DNA of 64,000 bases from Simmondsia chinensis (Eukaryota > Streptophyta > Magnoliopsida > Caryophyllales > Simmondsiaceae): the NCBI GenBank assembly GCA_018398585.1, contig JAGTTD010000013.1, forward strand, positions 30,583,131 to 30,647,130, in the 5' to 3' direction. Below the pieces are notes generated by a model. That model saw nothing but the letters and a program-made list of their open reading frames with translations. It had not been told where the DNA came from and searched no databases. This document shows, one piece after another, positions 21,301 through 26,247 of the stretch. A program made the position numbers and the translations under genes. The number at the start of each line of letters is the position of its first letter. The stretch's first letter is position 1.

Positions 21301-24205
21301 CTCTCTGATACATGTCCTAATCTTTTGTGCCAAAGGTTGGTTAGGTCAGTTTTCTCTACAATAGAGCAGCCAGCAGGAACTACGTCACCTCTAAGCACAT
21401 ATAGACCGTTCTTGACCTCTCCTCTTAGCATTACAAGGGAACCCTTAAGGACCTTCATTACCCCCTGTTGTGCCTTTAAGGTCATACCAGCCTGGTCTAA
21501 TTGTCCTAGAGAAATTAGGTTCCTTCTAAGTTCAGGCACATGCCTAACTCCCTTTAGGGTAAAGTCAATCCCGTTTGACCCCTTAACCCTAACTGACCCT
21601 ATCCCAACTACTTGGCATCCGTGGTTATTTCCCAACAGCACCTTTCCCCCTGCTACAGTCCGGTATTCAGCAAAGAAGGATCTATCTGAAGTCATATGGA
21701 AGCTACACCCTGAGTCTAGAACCCACTCATGTGTAGTTTGGTCTGTGGATACTACTAATACTTCAGCGGAGTCATATCCGTCATTAAATTCAGCGTTGTC
21801 AGTTGTGCCGTTAAATTTTCTTTGGTAATCTGGACAGTATCTTTTAATGTGGCCTAGTTTACCACACTCATAACACTTTACTTTACTACAATCTCTTCTA
21901 GGTCTTGAACTAGATCTGTTTCGACTCTTACTTCTTCTCCTTTCCTTATTGTTGTAGTTGTTATGGTTGTTATGATTGTTATGGTTGTTATGGTTGTTAT
22001 GGTTGTTGTGGTTGTCTCGAGTCTTTGTCCTACCCCTGACTGACAGCCCTTCCCCACTGTTACTGGTTGGTGGATACTTCCCTTCCTTCCTAAGTTCTAG
22101 GATCTTGGATCTTAGGGCCTTTGTTACGTCTTTCAATGCTACAGTGTCACGTCCATATCTTAGTGTGTCTTTAAAGGACCTAAGATATTTAGGTAAGGCA
22201 CATAGTAACAATACAGCCAACAATTCATCAGCAACAGTAACTTTAACATTTTCTAGATCTTGACAGATTTTATGGAACTCATCTATAGAGTCCTCTAGGG
22301 GTTTAGTCTCACTCACCTTAAAGGTGAAAAGGGATTCCATGCACAATATCCTATTGGACAATGACTCAGACTTGTAGATTTCTTCTAACTTAGCCCATAT
22401 ATCTGCTACGGTCTTTTCAGAGCGAATCTGATTAAGTACCGAGTTATCAAGACTAAGTAATAAAGAAGCATAAGCTTTATGTTCGACTTCTACTTTCTCC
22501 TTTTCAGTTAGATAAGTTGGTTGATCCTTTTCGGGCAAAAGTGCAGTTCCAGCACCTTGTGCCATAAGGATAGCTTTCATTTTTAGTTTCCATAGGTTGA
22601 AATCATTCCTACCGTCAAACCTTTCAATATCAACCCTAGCAGACGCCATACTGTTTCTTTAAGGTAAAGAACCTGATGCTCTGATACCACTTGTTGAGTT
22701 TCAGGTCGTATTCCTAGGGTTTAATCTTATCAACTTTAGTTCTTGATAAAACGACAATAACAACAAAGATTCACTACTTCAGATCTAGTTCAAGAAACCT
22801 GTAACTGTAGTTTAGCAAGATTCATCCAACACCGAACACATGCACAAAGAACACAGCGATAACAACGAGATTTACGTGGTTCAGCCTTTACAGAAGGACC
22901 TACTCCACGGCTCCCTATTTCTAGGGAAGTCTATCCACTATAAGTCGAGTTCAAATATTACAGACCAGACTTCAACGATATACAACTTTATACAAAACCG
23001 ATCCTTAAGGCTTCTAAGTCAGAAGCCTAAAGAAGAACGAAAATAAACAGTAAGGGAAAAGAAAGCTCACAACCGAAGCCTACAAGGCTTCATACATGCT
23101 CCAAACTACCAAGATTTGAACGATCAAGCCTTAACACCCACGGATATACTCAATCGCCTTCGATCGCCTCAAGATCGCCAGAGCAAACCAAAGAGAGGCG
23201 GTGGCTGAAGAGAAAAACGGAGAGCAAAATGAAAAGCGTACGGCAGACCCTAAAAGGGTCAGTATATATAGGCAACCGAACTCCGATCCGTGGCAAAGCT
23301 CCAAGGTTCAATCTCGGCCGTTCGTACGAACCAGATCAACGGTCCATAAAAGCCCACAAGAAACACAAACAGTTTACCCGGATGGTTGACGCGTGGCATC
23401 AACTTAAACTGAAAACAGGGAAGCTTCCTGGAGAAGCTTCGGGCAGCGGGTAGTGGCACGGGCAAGTAAATAACGCACACGGTCAGGGGCAGCAATGGCA
23501 TTTTACCTCTTGATTTATTTAAATGTACAGTAATAGCTGGGTACCCAAAAATATATTTACCAAAAAATTTACAACTTATGCCACTTGACATTTACACCCT
23601 TTAATCTATAATATTTGAACATTTCTTGACTTAAATTTTCTTGACATAGTTAAGTCATATAGGGACCAATTTTACAACAAAAATATTATGAGTCATTTTG
23701 AACAAAAAAAAATAATGAGGTACCAACCTAAACAAAGTTAAAAACATTAGGACTAATTGTGCAAGTGACTAAACAACAACAACAACAACAAACCAACACC
23801 TCAAACAGGCTCCCACCAAGGCGGGGTCTGGCAGGGTAAAATATAAGCATCTTATCCCTACGAAGTGCTACCCTATAGAGATGTACACTCCAGGACCATA
23901 AAAAAAGAAAAAAAATCAAATGCAATGGCACCTCCAGGTACTTAGAACGTAAACACAATCTAGAAAGACTAACAATTTACTGCTAGTGCACAATTTCAAA
24001 ACCCTAGATCCGCGGTTCTCCACAAAACTATGCCCGTGCTCCGTTCTGATACTTAAATATTGAACAATATTATTGAAATCAATACTAAAATTCACTGATT
24101 TAGAGTAAAACAACCGAATATGAAAGGGGCGAGAGAGAGAGAGAGAGTACGAGGAGGCGAAATGCCGCATTTGAAGCATTCGAACAAGCGATCAACGTCG
24201 TCCAT
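275..24205 (-). CDS. PRIMPOL: PrimPol (DNA primase-polymerase), 12 exons, 3' end off the window
   Basis: This is a eukaryotic archaeal-type primase (AEP family) that reprimes stalled DNA replication in the nucleus and organelles. The spliced coding sequence is 24151-24205, 9356-9498, 8778-8935, 8519-8665, 8199-8250, 6892-7066, 5673-5755, 5283-5486, 2908-3024, 1823-1979, 863-970 and 275-340. Every junction is GT-AG and the phases agree, giving 488 codons plus one base. Catalytic motif I is YFDLEF (Asp194, Glu196), motif II is SRH (247-249), and motif III is LFVD (Asp304). All four zinc ligands are present: Cys455, His462, Cys482 and Cys487 (the last two in QKCHDPDC). The remaining C-terminus lies beyond base 1. 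Intron 1 (9499-24150) carries a 12-kb copia composite. The family call rests on several conserved blocks along the protein, and I see no lesion in the exons. Confidence 0.93.
391..606. repeat. MITE-like element, family GCTTGTTTGG (copy 1)
   Basis: It starts GCTTGTTTGGTGTCGTTT and ends with the inverse-type sequence AAACATCACAC. The interior has poly-T and AAACCAAAAACTAG motifs in inverted order. Similar copies lie at 3088-3312 and 60885-61000. Confidence 0.5.
863..970 (-). CDS. PRIMPOL: PrimPol exon 11 (zinc ligands 1-2)
   Basis: It has acceptor TTGCAG and donor CATG|GTACGC. It encodes KIRSWYWFSEYGLMVYSM and NRYCERIGRQHKSN, supplying the Cys and His zinc ligands. Confidence 0.92.
1260..1712. 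repeat. CTCGAGC-rich TIR element (G family, copy 1)
   Basis: It contains dense AGCTCGAGC and CGAGCC words and the family end GGCTCAAATACACCCCTA. The full family has ends TAGGGGTGTAAATGAGCC and its inverse. It sits in PrimPol intron 10. Confidence 0.6.
1823..1979 (-). CDS. PRIMPOL: PrimPol exon 10
   Basis: It has acceptor TGCAG and donor TCTG|GTATTT. It encodes VNYNFRIPFTG through GKSPFPALDAFIESVAS, the conserved helix before the zinc finger. Confidence 0.88.
2908..3024 (-). CDS. PRIMPOL: PrimPol exon 9
   Basis: It has acceptor TACAG and donor GGAG|GTAATT, phase 0. It encodes SVEDMFNASLICNIDENC and ends KTLKFDTE. Confidence 0.88.
3088..3312. repeat. MITE-like element, family GCTTGTTTGG (copy 2)
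   Basis: It starts GGCTTGCTTGGTATTGTTTTC and ends AGAAACAATACCAAATAATCC, an imperfect terminal inverted repeat of about 20 nt. The centre is a poly-T/poly-A hairpin. It lies in PrimPol intron 8. Confidence 0.6.
4025..4545. repeat. Repeat family L, copy 1
   Basis: The sequence ATTATCA-TTTAGGTATC and ACCTTAAGGTTTAAAAATTTT recurs in inverted form near the far end, with TTGAGGGTACCTTATTATATATATTGAAA. It is one of three copies with the same word order. It is probably a long-TIR non-autonomous DNA element, and it is non-coding. Confidence 0.5.
5283..5486 (-). CDS. PRIMPOL: PrimPol exon 8 (motif III)
   Basis: It has acceptor ATCAG and donor AATG|GTATGG. It contains QLFVDTAVYSRNRCFRLALS with the third catalytic Asp. 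A run of about 23 C (G on the plus strand, near 5242-5265) begins about 17 nt after the donor. Confidence 0.93.
5673..5755 (-). CDS. PRIMPOL: PrimPol exon 7 (motif II)
   Basis: It has acceptor GTTCAG and donor TGAG|GTATTC. It encodes EKFSRHLVIRIPQIAFKDNS, with the SxH motif that binds the incoming nucleotide. Confidence 0.92.
5895..6800. repeat. Non-autonomous element with degenerate CCCAAAATGACC-type tandem repeat (copy 1)
   Basis: The ends are rich in GGAATTG/CAATTCC, and the right end reads CAAGTGCCAAATAGGGC. Between them about 650 bp is a degenerate tandem series of words such as AACCCAAAATGACCCAACC and AACTCGAAATGACTC. A second copy in reverse orientation lies at 52432-53390. It lies in PrimPol intron 6. 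Confidence 0.6.
6892..7066 (-). CDS. PRIMPOL: PrimPol exon 6 (catalytic motif I)
   Basis: It has acceptor TCGCAG and donor GAAG|GTATGG. It encodes GLPCHLYFDLEFNKREN with the metal-binding DxE pair, ending at LELDSSTE. Confidence 0.93.
8199..8250 (-). CDS. PRIMPOL: PrimPol exon 5
   Basis: A 52-nt exon with acceptor TTCTAG and donor GGAG|GTGAAT. It encodes YQNMDPKFRHHYEVIQE. A SINE (8319-8435) sits in the short intron between this exon and exon 4. Confidence 0.9.
8319..8435 (-). repeat. SINE copy S2 (Au/TS-like)
   Basis: On minus it reads GGGGTAAGGCTGCTTACG, then CCCCAGACCCTGC, a GGCGGCAGCCC-like box and a (TTG)n tail seen on plus as ACAACAACAACA. It lies in PrimPol intron 4. Confidence 0.8.
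8519..8665 (-). CDS. PRIMPOL: PrimPol exon 4
   Basis: It has acceptor CTCAG and donor CGAAG|GTTACC (a weaker donor). It encodes KEIWATFPRQDEAIKF and then GQRRFLVSTYQEFWRR, the family's N-terminal AEP block (QRxYLVTTYxEFW in animals). Confidence 0.9.
8778..8935 (-). CDS. PRIMPOL: PrimPol exon 3
   Basis: It has acceptor TTCCAG and donor TTAAG|GTAAT. It encodes the conserved plant PrimPol block ISPVVFYGSPHGVPPKKPS followed by a basic helix (LLRLLREIRVDL). It ends in phase 2. Confidence 0.9.
9356..9498 (-). CDS. PRIMPOL: PrimPol exon 2
   Basis: This frame is open for 143 nt, with acceptor ACTCAG and donor AAGG|GTATG. It encodes a hydrophilic linker (SARGERRTNASRLKQDG and onward). There is no in-frame ATG, so an upstream exon is required, which is what led to exon 1 beyond the retroelement. 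Confidence 0.8.
10935..11535. repeat. Repeat family L, copy 2
   Basis: It opens AAAAATTATCACTTAGATACC and closes CTCAAGATACATAAATGATAATTTCC. The inner words TTTCAATATATACAG and ATATATCGAAACG mirror each other. It lies in PrimPol intron 1 next to the copia composite. Confidence 0.55.
11622..11626 (+). repeat. Target-site duplication (left), AAAAT
   Basis: AAAAT lies directly before TGTTGT at 11627 and recurs directly after ACAACA at 23679. Five bp is the usual copia integrase spacing. The motif is AT-rich, so chance identity is not negligible. Confidence 0.7.
11627..12665 (+). repeat. 5' LTR of copy A, with 69 extra bases at its start
   Basis: Bases 11627-11695 equal the LTR's own terminal segment 12592-12660. 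They replace the normal first 18 bases (the 16850-16867 equivalent). From 11696 on it is a normal LTR, 970 bp colinear with 16868-17837, differing at four sites. It ends CAACA. Confidence 0.93.
12087..12094 (+). promoter_or_regulatory. LTR TATA box of copy A
   Basis: TATATATA lies within GCCTATATATACTGACC, in the middle of the LTR, where the U3/R border is expected. The matching sites are 17259-17266 and, inverted, 23263-23270. The inner inverted LTR has lost it. Confidence 0.7.
12668..12679 (+). other. Primer-binding site of copy A
   Basis: TGGTATCAGAGC lies two bases after the LTR end CAACA. It is complementary to the 3' end of initiator tRNA-Met, as in most plant copia elements. Confidence 0.9.
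12708..16772 (+). CDS. Copia Gag-Pol polyprotein, copy A (1354 aa)
   Basis: One open frame encodes the capsid, protease, integrase, reverse transcriptase and RNase H of a Ty1/copia element (Tork/TNT1-like by eye). Gag has an Asn/His repeat (HNN units, residues about 213-234) and a CCHC zinc knuckle near 258-271 (CYECGKLGHIKRYC). The protease motif is LDSGCS near 311. The integrase zinc region is near 441 onward, and its core has TDNGLEY and the PQQNGLVERMNR block. The reverse transcriptase has LIYVDDMLL near 1030. RNase H has TDSDFGGD near 1201 and STTEAEFEAL. ATG is 29 bases after the priming site. No frameshift or stop is present, and length and domain order are normal for the family. The copy at 18585-22649 is identical in residue sequence. 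Confidence 0.97.
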   Translation: MASARVDIERFDGRNDFNLWKLKMKAILMAQGAGTALLPEKDQPTYLTEKEKVEVEHKAYASLLLSLDNSVLNQIRSEKTVADIWAKLEEIYKSESLSNRILCMESLFTFKVSETKPLEDSIDEFHKICQDLENVKVTVADELLAVLLLCALPKYLRSFKDTLRYGRDTVALKDVTKALRSKILELRKEGKYPPTSNSGEGLSVRGRTKTRDNHNNHNNHNNHNNHNNHNNYNNKERRRSKSRNRSSSRPRRDCSKVKCYECGKLGHIKRYCPDYQRKFNGTTDNAEFNDGYDSAEVLVVSTDQTTHEWVLDSGCSFHMTSDRSFFAEYRTVAGGKVLLGNNHGCQVVGIGSVRVKGSNGIDFTLKGVRHVPELRRNLISLGQLDQAGMTLKAQQGVMKVLKGSLVMLRGEVKNGLYVLRGDVVPAGCSIVEKTDLTNLWHKRLGHVSERGLNELNKRGLLGGGYVSKPDFCESCIFGKHHKLSFKSGIHITKSPLDYIHSDLWGPARVPTLGGAYYFLSMVDDFSRKVWVYLLKTKDECFSAFVRWKNLIENQTGRKIKVLRTDNGLEYINAEFDSLCAQNGIKRHNTVRKTPQQNGLVERMNRTLLDRVRCMLFASGLGKNFWGEAVATACYLINRTPSSAIDFKTPEEKWTGKTSDYSILKVFGCAAYAHQSEGKLEPRAIKGVFLGYPDGVKGYRVGVRDGNRTKIIISRDVTFNEEEFPYLEKIMAADTAATSSNPRKYDPELYEFEISPPEPVYQENQTLNPEEEVTDSAEGSTEPQETIEQTDLSNYQLARDRERREIRAPVRFGSADCIAFALNTALEYVESEPLTYTQAISGAASEQWLKAMTEEMESLKRNKTWVLVPKPMDRKLVGSKWIYKVKEPDTSSGQPRFKARLVAKGFSQKEGVDYNEIFSPVVKHTTIRILMALTAKFSLFLEQMDVTTAFLHGELDEEIFMAQPEGFIEPNHENHVCLLKRSLYGLKQSPRQWYKRFDQFIRSRGFSRSIHDTCFYFKHADTVDALYLLIYVDDMLLASKSMNHINDLKLTLCAEFDMKDLGKAKKILGMEITRDPTAETVHLSQQRYLEKVLVRFNMSECKPVKLPLASQYKYTVQQCPTNEIEKKQMERVPYANVIGSLMYAMTCTRPDLAFPLSVLSRFMSNPGKEHWDGVKWLLRYIKQTYKLGLTFGRTKTYLRLIGYTDSDFGGDVDKRRSTSAYIYTLNGGAICWKSKLQPVTALSTTEAEFEALTEAIKEATWLRGLLSEINLDNGPPVLFSDSQSALALCKNPVIHDRTKHLAIKRNFVNDMLERNTVELRKICTAENPVDMGTKNLTLDKLLKCINLVQSNWDHG
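16836..16849 (+). other. Polypurine tract of copy A
   Basis: CCAAGGTGGAGAAT immediately precedes the LTR start TGTTGTAAAATTGG. It primes plus-strand synthesis. Confidence 0.85.
16850..17837 (+). repeat. 3' LTR of copy A, shared with a truncated third copy
   Basis: 988 bp, TGTTG...CAACA. It is followed directly by a second priming site and gag start, so it is also the 5' LTR of a truncated downstream copy. It differs from 11696-12665 at 17039, 17371, 17377 and 17647. Confidence 0.95.
17840..17851 (+). other. Primer-binding site of the truncated third copy
   Basis: TGGTATCAGAGC follows the LTR end at 17837, as in copy A. Confidence 0.85.
17880..17984 (+). pseudogene. Truncated gag start (third partial copy)
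   Basis: The first 35 codons of gag (MASARVDIERFDGRND and onward) are identical to 12708-12812. The match then breaks off after GGTGCTGGAACT. It continues into unrelated filler and runs to a stop at 18128 inside the inverted LTR. It cannot encode Gag. Confidence 0.95.
17985..18030. other. Patchwork junction filler
   Basis: The filler contains AAAAATGA (with the preceding AACT this repeats 12769-12780), a twice-repeated TTTTACCAA, and GGGAAGTATCCACCAA (equal to gag 13275-13290). It joins the truncated plus-strand gag to the inverted LTR. Confidence 0.85.
18031..18507 (-). repeat. 3' LTR of copy B, deleted
   Basis: 477 bp instead of 988. It lacks the terminal segment (equivalent of 22692-22764) and a 455-bp interior (equivalent of 22872-23326), which is replaced by 17 bases at 18138-18154. 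The TATA box is gone. The end ACAACA at 18507 and the adjoining polypurine tract are intact. Confidence 0.93.
18508..18521 (-). other. Polypurine tract of copy B
   Basis: The reverse complement reads CCAAGGTGGAGAAT and abuts the inner LTR. Confidence 0.85.
18585..22649 (-). CDS. Copia Gag-Pol polyprotein, copy B (1354 aa)
   Basis: The residue sequence is identical to copy A over all 1354 positions, including the HNN repeat, CCHC knuckle, DSGC protease, integrase, YVDD and RNase H motifs. Antisense frames at matching positions (for example 21280-21828 against 13529-14077) also translate identically, so third codon positions agree there too. The frame is fully open. Its own 5' LTR (22692-23679) is intact, so it could be transcribed from the right end toward copy A. 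Its 3' LTR is deleted, so the RNA would lack a normal U3-R template. Confidence 0.97.
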   Translation of the reverse strand: MASARVDIERFDGRNDFNLWKLKMKAILMAQGAGTALLPEKDQPTYLTEKEKVEVEHKAYASLLLSLDNSVLNQIRSEKTVADIWAKLEEIYKSESLSNRILCMESLFTFKVSETKPLEDSIDEFHKICQDLENVKVTVADELLAVLLLCALPKYLRSFKDTLRYGRDTVALKDVTKALRSKILELRKEGKYPPTSNSGEGLSVRGRTKTRDNHNNHNNHNNHNNHNNHNNYNNKERRRSKSRNRSSSRPRRDCSKVKCYECGKLGHIKRYCPDYQRKFNGTTDNAEFNDGYDSAEVLVVSTDQTTHEWVLDSGCSFHMTSDRSFFAEYRTVAGGKVLLGNNHGCQVVGIGSVRVKGSNGIDFTLKGVRHVPELRRNLISLGQLDQAGMTLKAQQGVMKVLKGSLVMLRGEVKNGLYVLRGDVVPAGCSIVEKTDLTNLWHKRLGHVSERGLNELNKRGLLGGGYVSKPDFCESCIFGKHHKLSFKSGIHITKSPLDYIHSDLWGPARVPTLGGAYYFLSMVDDFSRKVWVYLLKTKDECFSAFVRWKNLIENQTGRKIKVLRTDNGLEYINAEFDSLCAQNGIKRHNTVRKTPQQNGLVERMNRTLLDRVRCMLFASGLGKNFWGEAVATACYLINRTPSSAIDFKTPEEKWTGKTSDYSILKVFGCAAYAHQSEGKLEPRAIKGVFLGYPDGVKGYRVGVRDGNRTKIIISRDVTFNEEEFPYLEKIMAADTAATSSNPRKYDPELYEFEISPPEPVYQENQTLNPEEEVTDSAEGSTEPQETIEQTDLSNYQLARDRERREIRAPVRFGSADCIAFALNTALEYVESEPLTYTQAISGAASEQWLKAMTEEMESLKRNKTWVLVPKPMDRKLVGSKWIYKVKEPDTSSGQPRFKARLVAKGFSQKEGVDYNEIFSPVVKHTTIRILMALTAKFSLFLEQMDVTTAFLHGELDEEIFMAQPEGFIEPNHENHVCLLKRSLYGLKQSPRQWYKRFDQFIRSRGFSRSIHDTCFYFKHADTVDALYLLIYVDDMLLASKSMNHINDLKLTLCAEFDMKDLGKAKKILGMEITRDPTAETVHLSQQRYLEKVLVRFNMSECKPVKLPLASQYKYTVQQCPTNEIEKKQMERVPYANVIGSLMYAMTCTRPDLAFPLSVLSRFMSNPGKEHWDGVKWLLRYIKQTYKLGLTFGRTKTYLRLIGYTDSDFGGDVDKRRSTSAYIYTLNGGAICWKSKLQPVTALSTTEAEFEALTEAIKEATWLRGLLSEINLDNGPPVLFSDSQSALALCKNPVIHDRTKHLAIKRNFVNDMLERNTVELRKICTAENPVDMGTKNLTLDKLLKCINLVQSNWDHG
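22678..22689 (-). other. Primer-binding site of copy B
   Basis: The reverse complement is TGGTATCAGAGC, two bases inside the LTR end at 22692. Confidence 0.9.
22692..23679 (-). repeat. 5' LTR of copy B (outer, intact)
   Basis: 988 bp with complete ends. It shares all four copy-A 5' LTR alleles against the copy-A 3' LTR, and has private changes at 22891, 23048 and 23386. The TATA box is at 23263-23270. Confidence 0.95.
23680..23684 (+). repeat. Target-site duplication (right), AAAAT
   Basis: It matches 11622-11626 in direct orientation and defines the whole 12-kb composite as one insertion. Confidence 0.7.
23772..23900 (-). repeat. SINE copy S3 (Au/TS-like)
   Basis: On plus: ACAACAACAACAACAACAAA (tail), then GGCTCCCACCAAGGCGGGG, then AGCATCTTATCCCTA and CCCTATAGAG. 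It is a degenerate minus-strand copy between the copia composite and PrimPol exon 1. Confidence 0.75.
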
Positions 24206-24210
24206 CTCTG

Positions 24211-24242
<32 letters not shown>
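24130..24242. repeat. PRIMPOL: GA/CT microsatellites around PrimPol exon 1
   Basis: (GA)n lies at 24131-24147 just after the exon 1 donor, and (CT)n at about 24212-24242 in the expected 5' leader. GA/CT tracts are common in plant 5' leaders and promoters. Confidence 0.7.
24151..24205 (-). CDS. PRIMPOL: PrimPol exon 1 (start codon)
   Basis: ATG is at 24205, reading MDDVDRLFECFKCGISPP, with donor C|GTACTC. It ends in phase 1 and joins exon 2 (after ACTCAG at 9499) to continue as SPP-H-SARGERR. The upstream bases are a CT-rich leader. It is separated from exon 2 by 14.65 kb. Confidence 0.85.
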
Positions 24243-24246
<4 letters not shown>

Positions 24247-24369
24247 GAGAATTCCTATTTGATATTTGGGCGCCCGTGCTCCTCTTACCCGCTCTCTGGC
24301 AACGAGGGATTTGTTTGGCAACTGGGAAAAAGAAGTAAAGAAGGGAAAAGAGACGGAAGGTAAGATAAT

Positions 24370-25110
24370 ATTTTATTTTTATTTAGATATATTAAATTAA
24401 AAGGGGTAAAGATAAAGATAAGTAAATGAGTTATTTTTGTTTCGTAATTGAGTAAAAGGGGTAAGGATAAAGAGAGTTATAATTAAAATAAGGATAAAAG
24501 TGTCTAAAAATTTTTAAAAATTATCTTTATTTCCCTTTATCCCCAATTTAGAGCTTAAAGAAATTGATAGTAAAGAGGAGTAATGGGGGGTAAGAAATTA
24601 CTCCTCATTATCCCCCATTTACACCTCAAACAAATTTATCAAATAGGAATAAAAAAAATTGTTTCTCTTTATCCTCACCCTCTTTATCCCCGTTGTCAAA
24701 CAGGGTTAAAGGGCAAAGGTAACGAGAGTAAACTCTTATTTCTATTTTTATTTGACAAAATTTTAATATTTTGTTTAATAATTAAGTAAAGGAGTATAAA
24801 GAGTGGAGAGTAAGAGTGATAAGAGTAAATAGAGATAAATAAGTTACTTTTATTTAACAATTGAATAAAAGAATAAAAGTAAAAAGAGTTATATTTAAAA
24901 TAAGGATAAAATTAATAAAAATTTTACAAAAATTACTCTCTCTCTCCCCCTTTTTACCCCTAATTTGGAAGTTAAAGAAAACGGGGTAACGAAGGATTAC
25001 CCCCTTTACCCCACAAAAGTATTTGCCAAACAGATGTAAAAAATTACCCCATTTATCCTTATCCTGTCTTTACTCCTTTGCAAAATAGAGGGTAAAAGTG
25101 GTAAAGGTTT
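24370..25110. repeat. PRIMPOL: GGGTAAAG-type MITE-like repeats upstream of PrimPol
   Basis: Repeated words such as GGGGTAAAGATAAAG, ACTTTTATTTAACAATTGA and TTATCCTTATCC occur in alternating orientation, suggesting two or three overlapping copies. A related copy lies at 43348-43660. It would lie in the PrimPol promoter region. Confidence 0.45.
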
Positions 25111-25817
25111 ACCCTAGTTTTCTTTAGTTTTAAATTTATCTGTTCTATATCTATATCTATATTTTAAAGAGAAGTTGTTTCTTCCCTAAAAGAATTTCAA
25201 ATCCTAAAGCTTTACTTTTTTAAATATAAAAAAAGGATAAAATATCAAAGGAAACCCAAGCCTCTTCAAATTTTCTACTTTTTAAAAAATAAAAATAGTT
25301 ATATTTTATAGCAATCACCGACTAAATCCACCATCCCCAGAACTTCTCCATATATAACTAACTTCTCCATGCATAAATTTGAAAAACCTTCAATTGACAT
25401 CGTGAACATATTTATAACACAACACCGCTATTGAGATTTTATTATTTCACATTGCTATACGTTCCATCTTTATATTGTTCGAAATCTTCAACATTTTCGG
25501 GGTCAACAATTTATCCACCCCTTAATTAATTTTTTGGGTACCTCACTATGTTAGAAAAGTTTTTTTCTTCTCTAAGAAAGCTAGGGTACTTGGGTAAATA
25601 TTCTTCACGATAAGCAACTTATGAAAGTACCTCTTTTTTCTTACTCTTCTCTTTTCGTTATTGTTAGATATAAATTGCTTGATAACTATTATTTGAAATT
25701 GACTACAACAAGTTCCAGTTCCTCGAAATTGTAAATTCATATTAGTATCATCCTTTTTATATAGGTCTATTCAATTTTCTAAACTTTAACTTCAAAGTCA
25801 AATATAAATCTCTTCTC

Positions 25818-25975
25818 TCTATATTGCTTGCTTTTCAGGTTGGGGGGTCCTCGGAAACAGCCTCTCATTAGGGTATTCCCTGATGGGGTAAGGCTGCGTA
25901 CATTTTACCCCTTCCACACCCTGCTCACGCAGGAGCCCTTATGACACTGGACCTCCTGTTGTTGTCTATATTGCT
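25818..25975 (+). repeat. SINE copy S4 with 11-bp target duplication
   Basis: TCTATATTGCT occurs at 25818-25828 and 25965-25975. Between them lie GGTTGGGGGGTCCTCGGAAA, CAGCCTCT, GGGGTAAGGCTGCGTACA and GCAGGAGCCC, ending CCTGTTGTTG. This is a plus-strand, 136-bp headless form. Confidence 0.9.
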
Positions 25976-26247
25976 GGAAACTCCAAATCCTCAATTTTCA
26001 ACAGTTTCAAGCCAACTTTTTTTTTACAAATAAAGAAAAAGAATCAAATCAAACATGTAGGATGTCCAGAGAAAAGATATGAATTTGAAAGAAAAAAAGA
26101 TTATATAATTATAAATTTATTAAAAAGTATTTATTATAGTTTTCGATGAAACTTTTACCATAATTTGTTGAATTTTTGTTTTAAATATTAATATAACTTA
26201 TGTATATTAATATAGTTACATATTATCTTAGCAGTCTATATATAGAG

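Larger units (their letters stand above)
11627..23679. mobile_element. Composite inverted-dimer copia retrotransposon in PrimPol intron 1
   Basis: The order is: modified 5' LTR (11627-12665), internal A on plus (12666-16849), LTR (16850-17837), truncated third leader and gag (17838-17984), filler (17985-18030), an internally deleted inverted LTR (18031-18507), internal B on minus (18508-22691), and an intact inverted LTR (22692-23679). Both 1354-aa polyproteins are open and identical in residue sequence. The standard LTR is 988 bp with TGTTG...CAACA ends. The priming site matches the initiator tRNA-Met type (TGGTATCAGAGC). The outer ends both begin TGTTGT and are flanked by AAAAT. The arms of the inverted repeat exceed 5 kb. 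The element is young and possibly still competent; it is probably spliced out with the intron, but it may reduce PrimPol expression. Confidence 0.93.

Noticed and set aside
24100..24338. Overlapping frames rich in RERERE or SLSLSL
   Set aside because: They are translations of GA/CT microsatellites; the only real coding part is the 55-nt PrimPol exon 1.
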